DNA of 64,000 nucleotides from Ga0077527 sp964433345 (GCA_964433345.1 CAYSQJ010000005.1:1-64000), one strand, 5' to 3'; positions 42,987-51,131 are shown, numbered from the stretch's first letter. Translations and numbers: made by a program. The notes: generated by a model not told the origin, from the sequence alone.

Positions 42987-43760
42987 ATGGAACTCGGATT
43001 GAAAGGCAAGGTCGCCGTCGTCACCGGCGGCACCGAAGGCATCGGCAAGGCCACCGTGCAGCGCCTGGTCGCCGAAGGCGCGAAGGTCGCGTTCTGCGCG
43101 CGCCGCGCCGAACTGGTGAAGGCCTTCGCCGACGAGCTGAAGAAGCAGGGCGGCGACGTGCTCGGGCTGGTGGCCGATGCCGCGAAGGAGGGCGAACTGG
43201 AAAAATTCGTCGAGGACGCGGCGAAGCATTTCGGCCGCGTCGACATCCTCGTCAACAATGCCGGCGGCACCGGACAGGATCCCTTTGCCAAGGTGCTGGA
43301 TCCGGCCTGGAAACACGATCTCGAGATCAAGGTGATGGCGCATGTGCGCACTGCGCGCGCCGCGATCCCGCACATGAAAAAGGCCGGCGGCGGCCGCATC
43401 ATCAACCTCAACATGGTCGGCGCCAAGCAGCCCGGCGCCGCGATGTTCCCCACTACCGTCAGCCGCGCCGCAGGTCTTGCGCTGGCCAAGGGGCTATCGA
43501 AGGAACTCGCGCCTGACAACATCCTGGTCAACGTCGTCGCCGTGGGCAAGATCAAGTCCATGCAGCAGGCGCGCCGTGCCGCGAAGACCGGCAAGACCGT
43601 CGAGCAGCACTACGCCGACACCGGCAAGACCGTACCGATGGGCCGTGTCGGCGAGTCCGAGGAAGTCGCCAACGTCATCGCCTTCCTTGCTTCCGATGCC
43701 GCGAGCTATGTCACCGGCTGCTGCATCAACGTCGACGGCGGATTGTCCGGCGTGTTGTGA
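42987..43760 (+). CDS. SDR-family protein lacking the canonical catalytic Tyr/Lys
   Basis: Short-chain dehydrogenase/reductase fold with 257 residues. The cofactor motif VVTGGTEGIGKATVQRL (9-25) and NNAGGTGQDPF are intact, and the C-terminal FLASDAASYVTGCCINVDGG is typical. At the active site the expected Ser (strand 5) reads NLNMVG. The Tyr-x-x-x-Lys region reads T-T-V-S-R (in PTTVSRAAGLALAKG), so the canonical Ser, Tyr and Lys are all replaced. It may be inactive, have a different chemistry, or use other residues. AGAAAGGA precedes the ATG. Confidence 0.85.
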   Translation: MELGLKGKVAVVTGGTEGIGKATVQRLVAEGAKVAFCARRAELVKAFADELKKQGGDVLGLVADAAKEGELEKFVEDAAKHFGRVDILVNNAGGTGQDPFAKVLDPAWKHDLEIKVMAHVRTARAAIPHMKKAGGGRIINLNMVGAKQPGAAMFPTTVSRAAGLALAKGLSKELAPDNILVNVVAVGKIKSMQQARRAAKTGKTVEQHYADTGKTVPMGRVGESEEVANVIAFLASDAASYVTGCCINVDGGLSGVL

Positions 43761-43803
43761 TGTCCGGGGGTGATCTTTCAAGGTCACCCGGGCTTTTCCT
43801 TGC

Positions 43804-43885
43804 CGTCATTCCGGCGCAAGCCGGAATCCAGGAAACTGAAGTGGGCGTGCCCTGGATTCCGGAGCGCTGCGCGTCCGGAATGACG
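43804..43885. repeat. CGTCATTCCGG palindromic repeat, copy 1
   Basis: 11-bp perfect outer arms CGTCATTCCGG (43804-43814) and CCGGAATGACG (43875-43885), with nested arms (AATCCAGG / CCTGGATT) inside. It abuts the start region of the following membrane-protein gene. Confidence 0.85.
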
Positions 43886-43890
43886 ATCCA

Positions 43891-45219
43891 TTGGGTCGTC
43901 CGCAGTTGAATTCCCTCACCGCAGCCCGCGATACCCTCGCCGCCTGGCTGTATTTCGCCGTTGTCGTGCTGGTGATCGCGGCGGTCTGGCTGCCGGCGTA
44001 TCCCGCCTGGATCACCGGCATCATCGCCTGGGCCGCCTGCCTGCTGCTGTTGCCGAAGCTGCCGCGCCACCAGTTGAAAATGGTGCTGGTGCTGGCCGGA
44101 CTCGGTGCGCTGGGCATCGGCTGGAGCATGGCGCATGGCGGCAGCGGCCTGATCGAAATGGCGCTGACCCAGAACGTGCCGCTGGCCGGCATGCTGATCG
44201 CGGTGTCCTTCCTGCAGCTGATCGCGGTCGGCCGCGAGAAGGCGAACGAGCCGCTGCAGCAGGGTCGCGGCGCGCTGTTCAAGACCATGCTCGGCGTGCA
44301 CCTCTTCGGCGCGGTGATCAATTTCTCCGCGGTGGCGATTTTTGCCGATCGCCTGAGCAGCCGCACCAAGCTGACCATGGAACAGGCGATGGGCCTATCG
44401 CAGGCCTTCATCATCGGCGCGGCTTGGTCGCCGTTCTACGGCGCGATGGCGGCAGCGCTGACCGCGGCGCCCGGCGCCAGCCTGACCCAGCTGATTGTCT
44501 GGGGCCTGCCGGTGGCTGCGGCCGGCATGGTGGTCACCGGCCTGACGCTGACCTCGGCGAAATACAAGCACGCCCGCGACTTCACCGGTTACCCTCTGCA
44601 CCTCGAGGCCTTGTGGGTGCCGGCGGTGCTGGCGGTCAGCGTGCTGGCGATCCACGAATGGCAGCCGCAGTGGTCGGTGCTGGCGGTGATCGCCGCGATG
44701 TCTTTCCTCGTGACCGTCGTCACGCTGCTGGTGCTGAGCGGCCGGCGCACCGGCGACATCCTGCTGCGTCACGGCCGCGCGCGGCTGCCGGCGATGAACG
44801 GCGAGCTGACGCTGTTCCTCGCTGCCGGCATCCTATCCGCCGGCATGAACGGCGCCATCGACGTGCTCGACCTAGGACTGCCGTTCTCGCAGTTCGGCTC
44901 ACTCGAGGCGAGCCTGGTGCTGGTCGTCATGAACGTCGCCGCCTGGCTGGGGCTGCATCCGATCATCCTGGTGTCAGTGCTGGGGCCCTGGGTGATGCCT
45001 TTGCAACCCGACCAGACGCTGCTGGCAATGGTGTTCCTGATGAGTTGGGGCGTCGGCCTCACCGCCTGCCCGATGTCGAACACCATGCTGGCAATGGCCG
45101 GGCGTTACGGTTTGCCTTTTGGGGAACTGCTGAAGCTGAACCGGGTGTTCAGCATCAAGGTGACGGCGATCTGCATCGCCATCATTCATGTTTATGTGGC
45201 GGTGACGGCTAGCGGGTGA
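43891..45219 (+). CDS. Polytopic membrane protein, probable transporter
   Basis: About 442 residues with 11-12 hydrophobic helices. Family-like segments are QAMGLSQAFIIGAAWSPFYGAMAAALT and a near-terminal repeat of similar character, VFLMSWGVGLTACPMSNTMLAMAGRYGLPFGELLKLN (in parts). These resemble the paired re-entrant regions of ion-transporter-superfamily carriers, but I cannot name the family. The start is uncertain: TTG 43891 and TTG 43906 are in frame, with no ATG or clear ribosome site, because the CGTCATTCCGG repeat lies immediately upstream and may have replaced the original 5' region. Confidence 0.75.
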   Translation: MGRPQLNSLTAARDTLAAWLYFAVVVLVIAAVWLPAYPAWITGIIAWAACLLLLPKLPRHQLKMVLVLAGLGALGIGWSMAHGGSGLIEMALTQNVPLAGMLIAVSFLQLIAVGREKANEPLQQGRGALFKTMLGVHLFGAVINFSAVAIFADRLSSRTKLTMEQAMGLSQAFIIGAAWSPFYGAMAAALTAAPGASLTQLIVWGLPVAAAGMVVTGLTLTSAKYKHARDFTGYPLHLEALWVPAVLAVSVLAIHEWQPQWSVLAVIAAMSFLVTVVTLLVLSGRRTGDILLRHGRARLPAMNGELTLFLAAGILSAGMNGAIDVLDLGLPFSQFGSLEASLVLVVMNVAAWLGLHPIILVSVLGPWVMPLQPDQTLLAMVFLMSWGVGLTACPMSNTMLAMAGRYGLPFGELLKLNRVFSIKVTAICIAIIHVYVAVTASG

Positions 45220-45249
45220 TGTCACTGGTGGTGCTTATCCGCCAGTATA

Positions 45250-45273
45250 ATTTTAAGTGTTTGTTTTTATTGA
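45250..45273 (+). repeat. AT-rich element, copy 9
   Basis: TTTTAAGTGTTTGTTTTTAT lies between the convergent membrane-protein and aminotransferase genes. Confidence 0.5.
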
Positions 45274-45282
45274 TATTTTTAC

Positions 45283-46440
45283 TCAAAGCCGGCTCAGTAT
45301 TTCCGCCCCCTTCGCCAGCGTCGCCTCCGACTTCGCAAAACAGAAGCGCAGCACGCGGTGCGCCGGCGGTTCACGGTAGAACACCGACACCGGAATCGAC
45401 GCGATGCCTTTTTCCTTGGTTAGCCGAACCGCAAGATCCGTATCTTTCTCGTCGCTTATCGCGTCGTAAGCCAGGTTCTGGAAGAAGGTGCCGCGCGAGG
45501 GCAGGGGTTTGAAGCGCGAGCCTTTTAATCCTTCCAGAAAAAAATCCCGCTTCTTCTGATAGAACGCCGACAGTTCGAGATAGGCGTCCTTGTTCTTCAT
45601 GTATTCGGCGAAGGCGTACTGCAGCGGACCATTGGCGACGAAGGCGTTGAACTGGTGGACCTTGCGGAATTCGGTCATCAGTTCCTTCGGCGCGGCGACG
45701 TAGCCGGTTTTCCAGCCGGTGACGCTGTAGGTCTTGCCGAAGGAGGACACGACAAAGCTGCGTTCGGCCAGTCCCGGAAAACGCGCGACGCTCTGGTGCC
45801 GGTGGCCGTCGAAGACGATGTGTTCATAGACCTCGTCGCTGATGACGACGATATCCGTGTTGCGCAGCGTGCCTTCGAGCAGGCGCAGGTCCTCGGCCGA
45901 GAGCACGGTGGCGGTGGGGTTGTTGGGGGTGTTGATGATCAGGAGTTTGGTCTTCGGCGTGATCGCCGCCTGCACCGCCTGCCAGTCGATGCTGTAGTCG
46001 GGGTAACGCAGCTGCACATAGACCGGCACGCCGCCGTGGACCTCCACCGCCGGCGCGTAGCTGTCGTAGGCGGGTTCGAACAGGATCACTTCGTCGCCGG
46101 GGCGGATCAGCGCGGCGCAGGCGGTGTAGATGGCGTAGGTCGCGCCGGGGACGACGGTGACCTCGTGCTCGACGTCGTAGCTCGTGCCATAGAGGGTCGC
46201 GATCTTTTCGGCGATGGCTTCGCGCAGCGCGGGAATGCCGGCCATCGGTGGATACTGGTTGACGCCGGCGTTGATGTACTTGGTCAGCAGCGCCTTCAGT
46301 TCCGGCGCGCAGTCGAAGTCGGGGAAACCCTGGGACAGGTTGATCGCCTTGTGTTCGGCGGCGAGCCGCGACATCACAGTGAAAATGGTGGTGCCGACGT
46401 TGGGGAGTTTGGAGTTCAGGTGTCCGGAGTAGGTGGGCAT
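45283..46440 (-). CDS. Methionine aminotransferase (YbdL-type, PLP-dependent class I)
   Basis: PLP enzyme transaminating methionine and other hydrophobic amino acids; relatives act in methionine salvage. It has 385 residues. The fold-type I features are INLSQGFPDFDCAPEL (about 36-51), YPPMAGIPALREAIAEK, NTPNNPTATVLSAEDL, DEVYEHIVFDG, the PLP-Lys in SSFGKTYSVTGWKTGYVAAP, and the C-terminal Arg in HRVLRFCFAKS. YbdL assignment rests on overall resemblance; KAT-like function is possible. It is followed on the same strand by no gene; its 3' end faces the membrane protein. Confidence 0.9.
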   Translation of the reverse strand: MPTYSGHLNSKLPNVGTTIFTVMSRLAAEHKAINLSQGFPDFDCAPELKALLTKYINAGVNQYPPMAGIPALREAIAEKIATLYGTSYDVEHEVTVVPGATYAIYTACAALIRPGDEVILFEPAYDSYAPAVEVHGGVPVYVQLRYPDYSIDWQAVQAAITPKTKLLIINTPNNPTATVLSAEDLRLLEGTLRNTDIVVISDEVYEHIVFDGHRHQSVARFPGLAERSFVVSSFGKTYSVTGWKTGYVAAPKELMTEFRKVHQFNAFVANGPLQYAFAEYMKNKDAYLELSAFYQKKRDFFLEGLKGSRFKPLPSRGTFFQNLAYDAISDEKDTDLAVRLTKEKGIASIPVSVFYREPPAHRVLRFCFAKSEATLAKGAEILSRL

Positions 46441-46462
46441 CGATCAAGGAAAGCGGGAAAAT

Positions 46463-47365
46463 TCAGCAGGCGGCCATTCTAGCGCAGTCGCTTTTCCCGC
46501 CTTGCGCCACTGCCGGACCCTCGCCGGCCAGTGCGATGAAATCCTCGCTGTAGTTTTGCAGCCGCCGCAACAGGTGGCTGCGCTGTGCCGGTGTCAGCAT
46601 GCCGTCCACCGCCGCATAAAAGGCGGCGCGTTTTTTCCACGAATCTTCGAAAGCCCTGGCCAGTGCCGGTGGCCGGCCCTGTTCCCAGTTCACCAGCCAG
46701 TCGCGCAGCCGCGTGCTGAAGGCCGCGCGGTCGCCGTTGCGGGTTTCCAGCAGCGCGAGGAATTCCTTCTGCCGGCGCAAGCGGTCCTCGTGGCGCAGGC
46801 GGTCGATCAATGGCAGTTCGCGCATCAGCTCGGTGATGCGCTGCTCCTGCTCGGCCGACAGTGTGCCGAACCACTCGGCCAGCTGTTTCAGCGTGCGCCG
46901 GTTCTGCGCCTGTCGGCGGTTCTCCGCGGATTCGTTGCTGCGATGCTCGCGCAGGAACTTGCGGTTGTCCTCTTCGAATTCGCGTTTCAGGTGCTCGACC
47001 TGTGCCGGGCTCAGGCCTGCGAGCAGTTCCGCGGCGTCGGGCGCGGCACGCGCGGCCATCACGCCGTAACGCGACTTGATGCCGTCGATCAGCCACAGGA
47101 TGTCCTCCGCCTGCAGCCCGCGCTCGGCGCGGGCCCGGGTTTCAGCGAGGAAGCGCGCATATTCCGGCAGCTGCTCGCGGCGGTGCCAGGCATGCAGGCG
47201 TGCGAAGCGCTGTCCGAAGCTGTCGCGCTGCGCCGTGTCGAGATCGAAATAGCTCTGCGCCCGCCAGCCGGCCAGGGTATCGAGCTGGCCGTAGCCCAGC
47301 CGCACCATGCTGCAGCCGGCGAGCAGCGGCAGCAGCAGTGCGCAGAGCAGCAGGCGGAGGTGCAT
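46463..47365 (-). CDS. DUF6279-type lipoprotein
   Basis: 300 residues from ATG 47365. A lipoprotein signal ends LLPLLAGC (Cys18). The mature part is strongly helical, with GYGQLDTLAGWRAQSYFDL at the start and many Arg/Glu/Gln residues. It is probably anchored to the outer membrane and faces the periplasm; function unknown. The start is 1 nt past the upstream aldo/keto reductase stop, so the genes are coupled. An in-frame ATG 48 nt upstream would precede the signal with a charged stretch and is rejected. Confidence 0.85.
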   Translation of the reverse strand: MHLRLLLCALLLPLLAGCSMVRLGYGQLDTLAGWRAQSYFDLDTAQRDSFGQRFARLHAWHRREQLPEYARFLAETRARAERGLQAEDILWLIDGIKSRYGVMAARAAPDAAELLAGLSPAQVEHLKREFEEDNRKFLREHRSNESAENRRQAQNRRTLKQLAEWFGTLSAEQEQRITELMRELPLIDRLRHEDRLRRQKEFLALLETRNGDRAAFSTRLRDWLVNWEQGRPPALARAFEDSWKKRAAFYAAVDGMLTPAQRSHLLRRLQNYSEDFIALAGEGPAVAQGGKSDCARMAAC

Positions 47366-47366
47366 T

Positions 47367-48302
47367 TCAGAGCGCCGCAAAATGGGCGGCCATTTTCTTG
47401 CGCGTCGCTGCATCCGGCAGTCGACCGCGGCAGGCCGCCATGTTGTCCTCTATGTGGCGGACCAGCTTGGTGCCGGGAATGGCAGCGGTCACCGCGGGGT
47501 GGCCGATGATCCATTTCAGGAAAAACTGTGCCCAGCTTGCACAGTCGAACTCCGCGCACCAGGGTGGCAGCGGCTTGCCGCGCACGCGGCTGAACATTCC
47601 CGCCTGCGAAAAGGGACGGTTGATCAGCACCGCAGTGCCGGAATCGGCGCAGGCCGGCAGCAGTCTGGCGTCGGCCTCGGGTTCGTCGAGCGAATAGTTG
47701 AACTGCACGAAATCGAAATCGCCGGTCCTGACCAGGCGTTCCAGCTCGCCATGCGAGCCCTCGGTGTAATGGGTGATGCCGAGGTAGCGGATGCGTCCCG
47801 CCTTTTTCCATTCGCGCAGCACCGGCAGATGGGTCTTGAGATCGAGCAGGTTGTGCACCTGCATCAGGTCGATGGTCTTGCCGGCCTGCATCAGTTTGGC
47901 CGAAGTCTCCATCTGGCGGATGCCGGCCTCGCGGCCGCTGGTCCAGACCTTGGTGGCGAGGAACAGCGCGGCGCGGTTTTTCTGCGCTGCCGACAGGGCG
48001 CCGACGGCGGCCTCGGCATTGCCGTACATCGGCGAGGAATCGACGACCTTGCCTCCGAGTTCGGTGAACCGTTTCATCACTGCCGGCAGTTCGGTTTCGG
48101 CCAGCCGCGCCGGCGGCACGTCGAAAACCTGCCAGGTGCCGATGCCGATGGCGGGCAGGCGTTCCCCGCTGCGCGGGATCGCGCGGGTGATCAGGTCGGC
48201 GGGGGCGGCAATGGCCTCAGGCATGGCGGCGAGCAGCGCGGCGGCGCCGGCGGTTTTCAGCAGCGCACGCCGCCGTGGATTGTCCGGGGTCAGGTGTTTC
48301 AT
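47367..48302 (-). CDS. Tat-type exported aldo/keto reductase 1
   Basis: 311 residues. The N-terminus NPRRRALLKTAGAAALLAAM resembles a twin-arginine signal, so export as a folded protein is predicted. The TIM-barrel AKR has active-site Asp and Tyr in KVVDSSPMYGNAE, Lys in FLATKVW and His in LMQVHNLLD. IGHPAVTAAIPGT near the end corresponds to the cofactor-binding strand. It is paralogous to the reductase at 50.2-51.1 kb. The electron donor in the periplasm is unclear, since AKRs normally use NADPH. It is coupled to the DUF6279 lipoprotein. Confidence 0.88.
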   Translation of the reverse strand: MKHLTPDNPRRRALLKTAGAAALLAAMPEAIAAPADLITRAIPRSGERLPAIGIGTWQVFDVPPARLAETELPAVMKRFTELGGKVVDSSPMYGNAEAAVGALSAAQKNRAALFLATKVWTSGREAGIRQMETSAKLMQAGKTIDLMQVHNLLDLKTHLPVLREWKKAGRIRYLGITHYTEGSHGELERLVRTGDFDFVQFNYSLDEPEADARLLPACADSGTAVLINRPFSQAGMFSRVRGKPLPPWCAEFDCASWAQFFLKWIIGHPAVTAAIPGTKLVRHIEDNMAACRGRLPDAATRKKMAAHFAAL

Positions 48303-48322
48303 GATGTGGCCTCATGGTGTGC

Positions 48323-48640
48323 TCAGTGTGTCGTGGCGCTCTCGCGCAGCCTGTAACCGCGTTCCTGCATGCAGGAACGAAGCAGGTCCTGTTCGGCAAG
48401 GAAACGCTGGCTGTCCTGACGCGGCGGCTGCACCGCGATCACGCGGCCCTGCGCATCGACGGCCACCTGCGGCGGCGGCGGGTTGTCGAAGCGCCGGGCT
48501 TCGGCCTGCGCCTTCGCGAGACAGGATGCAAGGTCGCGGTCGCGTATTTCGGCCGTTGCGCCGTCCTTGTGCCATTCCAGCGTCGCGCAGCCGGAGATCA
48601 GCAGGGCCGCGGCAACTGTCCAGGTGCGGGAGCGCAACAT
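48323..48640 (-). CDS. Small putative lipoprotein
   Basis: 105 residues from ATG 48640. The signal ends ALLISGC (Cys18). The mature part contains DLASCLAKAQAEARRFDNPPPPQVAVD and a C-terminal DLLRSCMQERGYRLRE. The pattern C...C-MQERGYRL is common among small betaproteobacterial lipoproteins of unknown function, and the two Cys could form a disulfide. It lies 20 nt upstream of aldo/keto reductase 1 on the same strand, so it may be the first gene of that unit. Confidence 0.7.
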   Translation of the reverse strand: MLRSRTWTVAAALLISGCATLEWHKDGATAEIRDRDLASCLAKAQAEARRFDNPPPPQVAVDAQGRVIAVQPPRQDSQRFLAEQDLLRSCMQERGYRLRESATTH

Positions 48641-48758
48641 ATTGCTGTTAGAGTAGCATCGGCCGGGCGGGTTCAGTGCGGTTCCGCATCGCGGTCGCGC
48701 ATCACGGCCGGTTTCGTCGAAGACAACTCTCCAAATCAGCAGAGGAACAGGGCAGACC

Positions 48759-49775
48759 ATGAGGATACTGGTATACGGCGCCGGCGCAATCGGCGGATTC
48801 CTGGGCGCGCGGCTGACGCATGCCGGCGAGGACGTGACGCTGGTGGCGCGCGGTGCGCAGTACGAGGCGCTGGCGAATCGTGGCGTGATCCTGGAAGGGC
48901 CGCGCAGCGGGCTGCCCGATCCGGTCAAGGTGCGCGTGTGCAAGCCGGGAGAGGAAAAAGGTCCCTACGATGTGGTGTTCGTGACCCTGAAGTCGCAGCA
49001 GATTGCGGCGGCGGCGCAGCACCTGCGCGGCCTCGTGGCGAAGGATGGCGTGTTCGTGTTTCCGCAGAACGGCATTCCCTGGTGGTACTTCCAGGGCGTG
49101 GATTCGAAATTCAAGGGTGCGCAGATCAGGGCGGTGGACCCGGACGGCACGCTGTCTCGGGTTTTCCCGCAGGAGATGATCATCGGCGGCACCTCGATCA
49201 AGCCTGCCGACCTGGTCGAGCCCGGCCGCATCCGCCTCTCCGACGCCGAGACCGACGCACTGGTGATCGGAGAGATCGACAACCGCGTGACGCCGCGGGT
49301 GCAGGCCATCGCCGACATGGCGACCCGTGCCGGCTGGACGGGGCGTGTGTCAAATGATGTGCGCAGGGTGAAATGGAACAAGCTGCTGTCGAATGCAGTG
49401 TGGAATCCGCTGAGCGCAATTACCCAGTCCACCGCGCGCGAAGCCGCGGAATTCCCCGGCACGCGGCCGCTGGCCGTGGCGCTGATGCGCGAAGTGATTG
49501 CCGTCGCAGCAGCCGTGGGCACGAAACTGGATGCCGACGCCGAGGCACTGGTCGACGGTGCCGCGAAGCGCGTATCGCTGCCGACCTCGACGCTGCAGGA
49601 CGTGCGCGCCGGGCGTCCGCTGGAGATGGACGCCATCGTCAATGCGGTGCTCGAACTCGCGCAGATGACCGGCGTTGCGACGCCATCGCTGGACGTGGTC
49701 GCGGCCTGCGTCAACCTGCTCAACAAGCGGATTTGTGATGACCGCGTGGCGGTGCGGCCGGTGAAGTTGTTGTGA
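48759..49775 (+). CDS. panE: 2-dehydropantoate 2-reductase family protein
   Basis: Ketopantoate reductase, NADPH-dependent, of the pantothenate pathway or a paralogue with another 2-keto acid. It has 338 residues. RILVYGAGAIGGFLGARLTHAGE is the N-terminal nucleotide site. The family's Lys is in VKWNKLLSNAVWNPLSAIT and the C-terminal block is LPTSTLQDVRAGRPLEMDAIVNAVLELA (in parts). GAGGAA lies 13 nt before the ATG. No panB or panC is nearby and several betaproteobacteria carry multiple panE-like genes, so the symbol is tentative. Confidence 0.85.
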   Translation: MRILVYGAGAIGGFLGARLTHAGEDVTLVARGAQYEALANRGVILEGPRSGLPDPVKVRVCKPGEEKGPYDVVFVTLKSQQIAAAAQHLRGLVAKDGVFVFPQNGIPWWYFQGVDSKFKGAQIRAVDPDGTLSRVFPQEMIIGGTSIKPADLVEPGRIRLSDAETDALVIGEIDNRVTPRVQAIADMATRAGWTGRVSNDVRRVKWNKLLSNAVWNPLSAITQSTAREAAEFPGTRPLAVALMREVIAVAAAVGTKLDADAEALVDGAAKRVSLPTSTLQDVRAGRPLEMDAIVNAVLELAQMTGVATPSLDVVAACVNLLNKRICDDRVAVRPVKLL

Positions 49776-49804
49776 GGTGTGAGGAGTAAGGTGTAAGGCG
49801 TAAG
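49772..49804 (+). repeat. GTGAGGAG repeat, single arm, at the panE-type stop codon
   Basis: GTGAGGTGTGAGGAGTAAGG followed by TGTAAGGCGTAAG begins at the stop codon and supplies several further stop triplets. Same family as the array at 10.5 kb. Confidence 0.55.
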
Positions 49805-49808
49805 TTTT

Positions 49809-49903
49809 GTAGCCCGGATGAAGCGAAGCGCAATCCGGGAATAAGGGTCGAGCCGGCTTTGTTGTTCCCCCGGATTACGGCCTGCGGCCTGCATCCGGGC
49901 TAC
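49809..49903. repeat. TAGCCCGGATG palindromic repeat
   Basis: Perfect 12-bp outer arms GTAGCCCGGATG (49809-49820) and CATCCGGGCTAC (49892-49903). Inside are AAGCGAAGCGCAATCCGGG on the left and CCCGGATTACGGCCTGCGG on the right. This is a known style of dispersed repeat in proteobacteria. Confidence 0.85.
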
Positions 49904-49963
49904 GGGATTGTGGTGTTGGGCGACGGGTAATGAACCGAGTGCCGACGCGCAGCGGTGCCGGCG

Positions 49964-50003
49964 CTCATCCTTCATCGCTGCCTTTACTGCAGCGGGTCGA
50001 TGG
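49964..50003 (-). pseudogene. Remnant of an aldo/keto reductase 3' end
   Basis: 36 bases from CATCCTTCATCG to GGGTCGAT match the 3' end and downstream flank of the aldo/keto reductase 2 gene (50150-50186) at 32 positions. On the minus strand it codes IDPLQ-stop against IDPLL-stop. It is bounded on the right by a CGTCATTCCGG repeat, with no upstream gene body. Most likely the scar of a deleted duplicate. Confidence 0.55.
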
Positions 50004-50007
50004 AAGT

Positions 50008-50085
50008 CGTCATTCCGGACGCGCGTAGCACGAGCCGGAATCCAGTGGTTTGTCGGGATGAATTCCGGCGTGCGCCGGAATGACG
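50008..50085. repeat. CGTCATTCCGG palindromic repeat, copy 2
   Basis: Outer arms CGTCATTCCGG (50008-50018) and CCGGAATGACG (50075-50085) are identical to copy 1 at 43.8 kb. The centre differs. Confidence 0.85.
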
Positions 50086-50093
50086 GTTTCTAA

Positions 50094-50164
50094 TTGAGTG
50101 ATGAGTGACGTGACGGGTCACTGCAGCGCTTGCACTCCGCGCTCATTACTCATCATTCATCGCT
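50094..50164. repeat. GTGATGAG-type palindromic repeat, full copy
   Basis: The left arm GAGTGATGAGTGACG and the right arm CGCTCATTACTCATCATTCA are near complements around a centre containing CACTGCAGCGCTTGCACTC. The right arm runs into the 3' end of aldo/keto reductase 2. Confidence 0.65.
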
Positions 50165-50168
50165 GCCC

Positions 50169-51131
50169 TTACAGCAGCGGGTCAATAAAGGCCGCCATCC
50201 GCTTGCGCATGGCCGCATCCGGCAGCGTGCCGCGGCCGGCATCGAGGTTGTCGAGCATGTACTCGACCTTGTCGGTGCCGGGGATCACCGCGTTCACGGC
50301 CGGATGGCCGATCAGGTACTTCAGGAAAAACTGGCCCCAGCTCGCCGCGCCGAATTCCTTCGCCCAGTCCGGCAGTGGCTTGCCCTTGACCGCGCGGAAC
50401 AGCCGGCCGCGGCCATAGGGCAGGTTGCACAGCAGCGCGGTTCCGGTGTCGGCGGCGGCGGCGAGCAGCCGGTCCTCGACGCTGCGTTCGGCCATTGAGT
50501 AGTTGACCTGGATGAAGTCGATCTTCTCCTGCTGCATGATTTCGATCAGCCGCGCGTTGGCGTCTTCCTGGCGCTGTGAATGGGTGACGCCGATGTAGCG
50601 GAAATGCCCCTGCTGTTTCCATTCGCGCACGATCGCGAGCTGCGAGGCGACCATGCCGCGGTCGAGAAAGCCGACGTTGTGCATTTGCATCAGGTCGAAC
50701 TTTGGTGTGCGCAGGCGCTGTTGAGAGGCTTTCATCTGCGCGGTGAAGGCGGCGTTGTCGTTGGCGCGCACCTTGGTGGCGAGAAACGTCTCGTCACGCA
50801 CTTTGAGGTCCGCGAGCAGGTCGCCGACCACTGATTCGGCGCTGCCGTAGGAGGGCGCGGTGTCGATCAGCTTCGCGCCGCCGCCGAGCAGGGTGCGGAT
50901 GACCCGGGCGCGTTCGGCGCGCTGCGTGCTGTCGTCTGCAATGTCGAAAATGATCGCAGTACCGAGGCCGATCACCGGCAGCAGTTCGCCGCTTTTCGGA
51001 ATCTTGCGGCTGAGCAGGGGCTTGGCCGCGCCCTGCGCCAGCGACAGGCCGGGCAGTGTTGCCGCGGCGGCAAATCCGGCGCCCATCGTGAGCACATCGC
51101 GACGTGTATATAACTTATTGATTTTATTCAT
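50169..51131 (-). CDS. Tat-type exported aldo/keto reductase 2
   Basis: 320 residues from ATG 51131, which overlaps the upstream MFS stop (ATGA). A twin-arginine-like signal, YTRRDVLTMGAGFAAAATL, is near residues 8-26. The first eleven residues (MNKINKLYTRR) are encoded by an AT-rich element. AKR active-site residues are in KLIDTAPSYGSAE, FLATKV and LMQMHNVGF, and IGHPAVNAVIPGTDKVEY corresponds to the equivalent region of its paralogue at 47.4 kb. An open frame continues upstream of this ATG but overlaps the MFS gene and lacks a signal. Confidence 0.9.
   Translation of the reverse strand: MNKINKLYTRRDVLTMGAGFAAAATLPGLSLAQGAAKPLLSRKIPKSGELLPVIGLGTAIIFDIADDSTQRAERARVIRTLLGGGAKLIDTAPSYGSAESVVGDLLADLKVRDETFLATKVRANDNAAFTAQMKASQQRLRTPKFDLMQMHNVGFLDRGMVASQLAIVREWKQQGHFRYIGVTHSQRQEDANARLIEIMQQEKIDFIQVNYSMAERSVEDRLLAAAADTGTALLCNLPYGRGRLFRAVKGKPLPDWAKEFGAASWGQFFLKYLIGHPAVNAVIPGTDKVEYMLDNLDAGRGTLPDAAMRKRMAAFIDPLL
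51107..51130 (+). repeat. AT-rich element, copy 10
   Basis: TATATAACTTATTGATTTTA covers the start codon and first codons of aldo/keto reductase 2 on the opposite strand. Confidence 0.55.
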
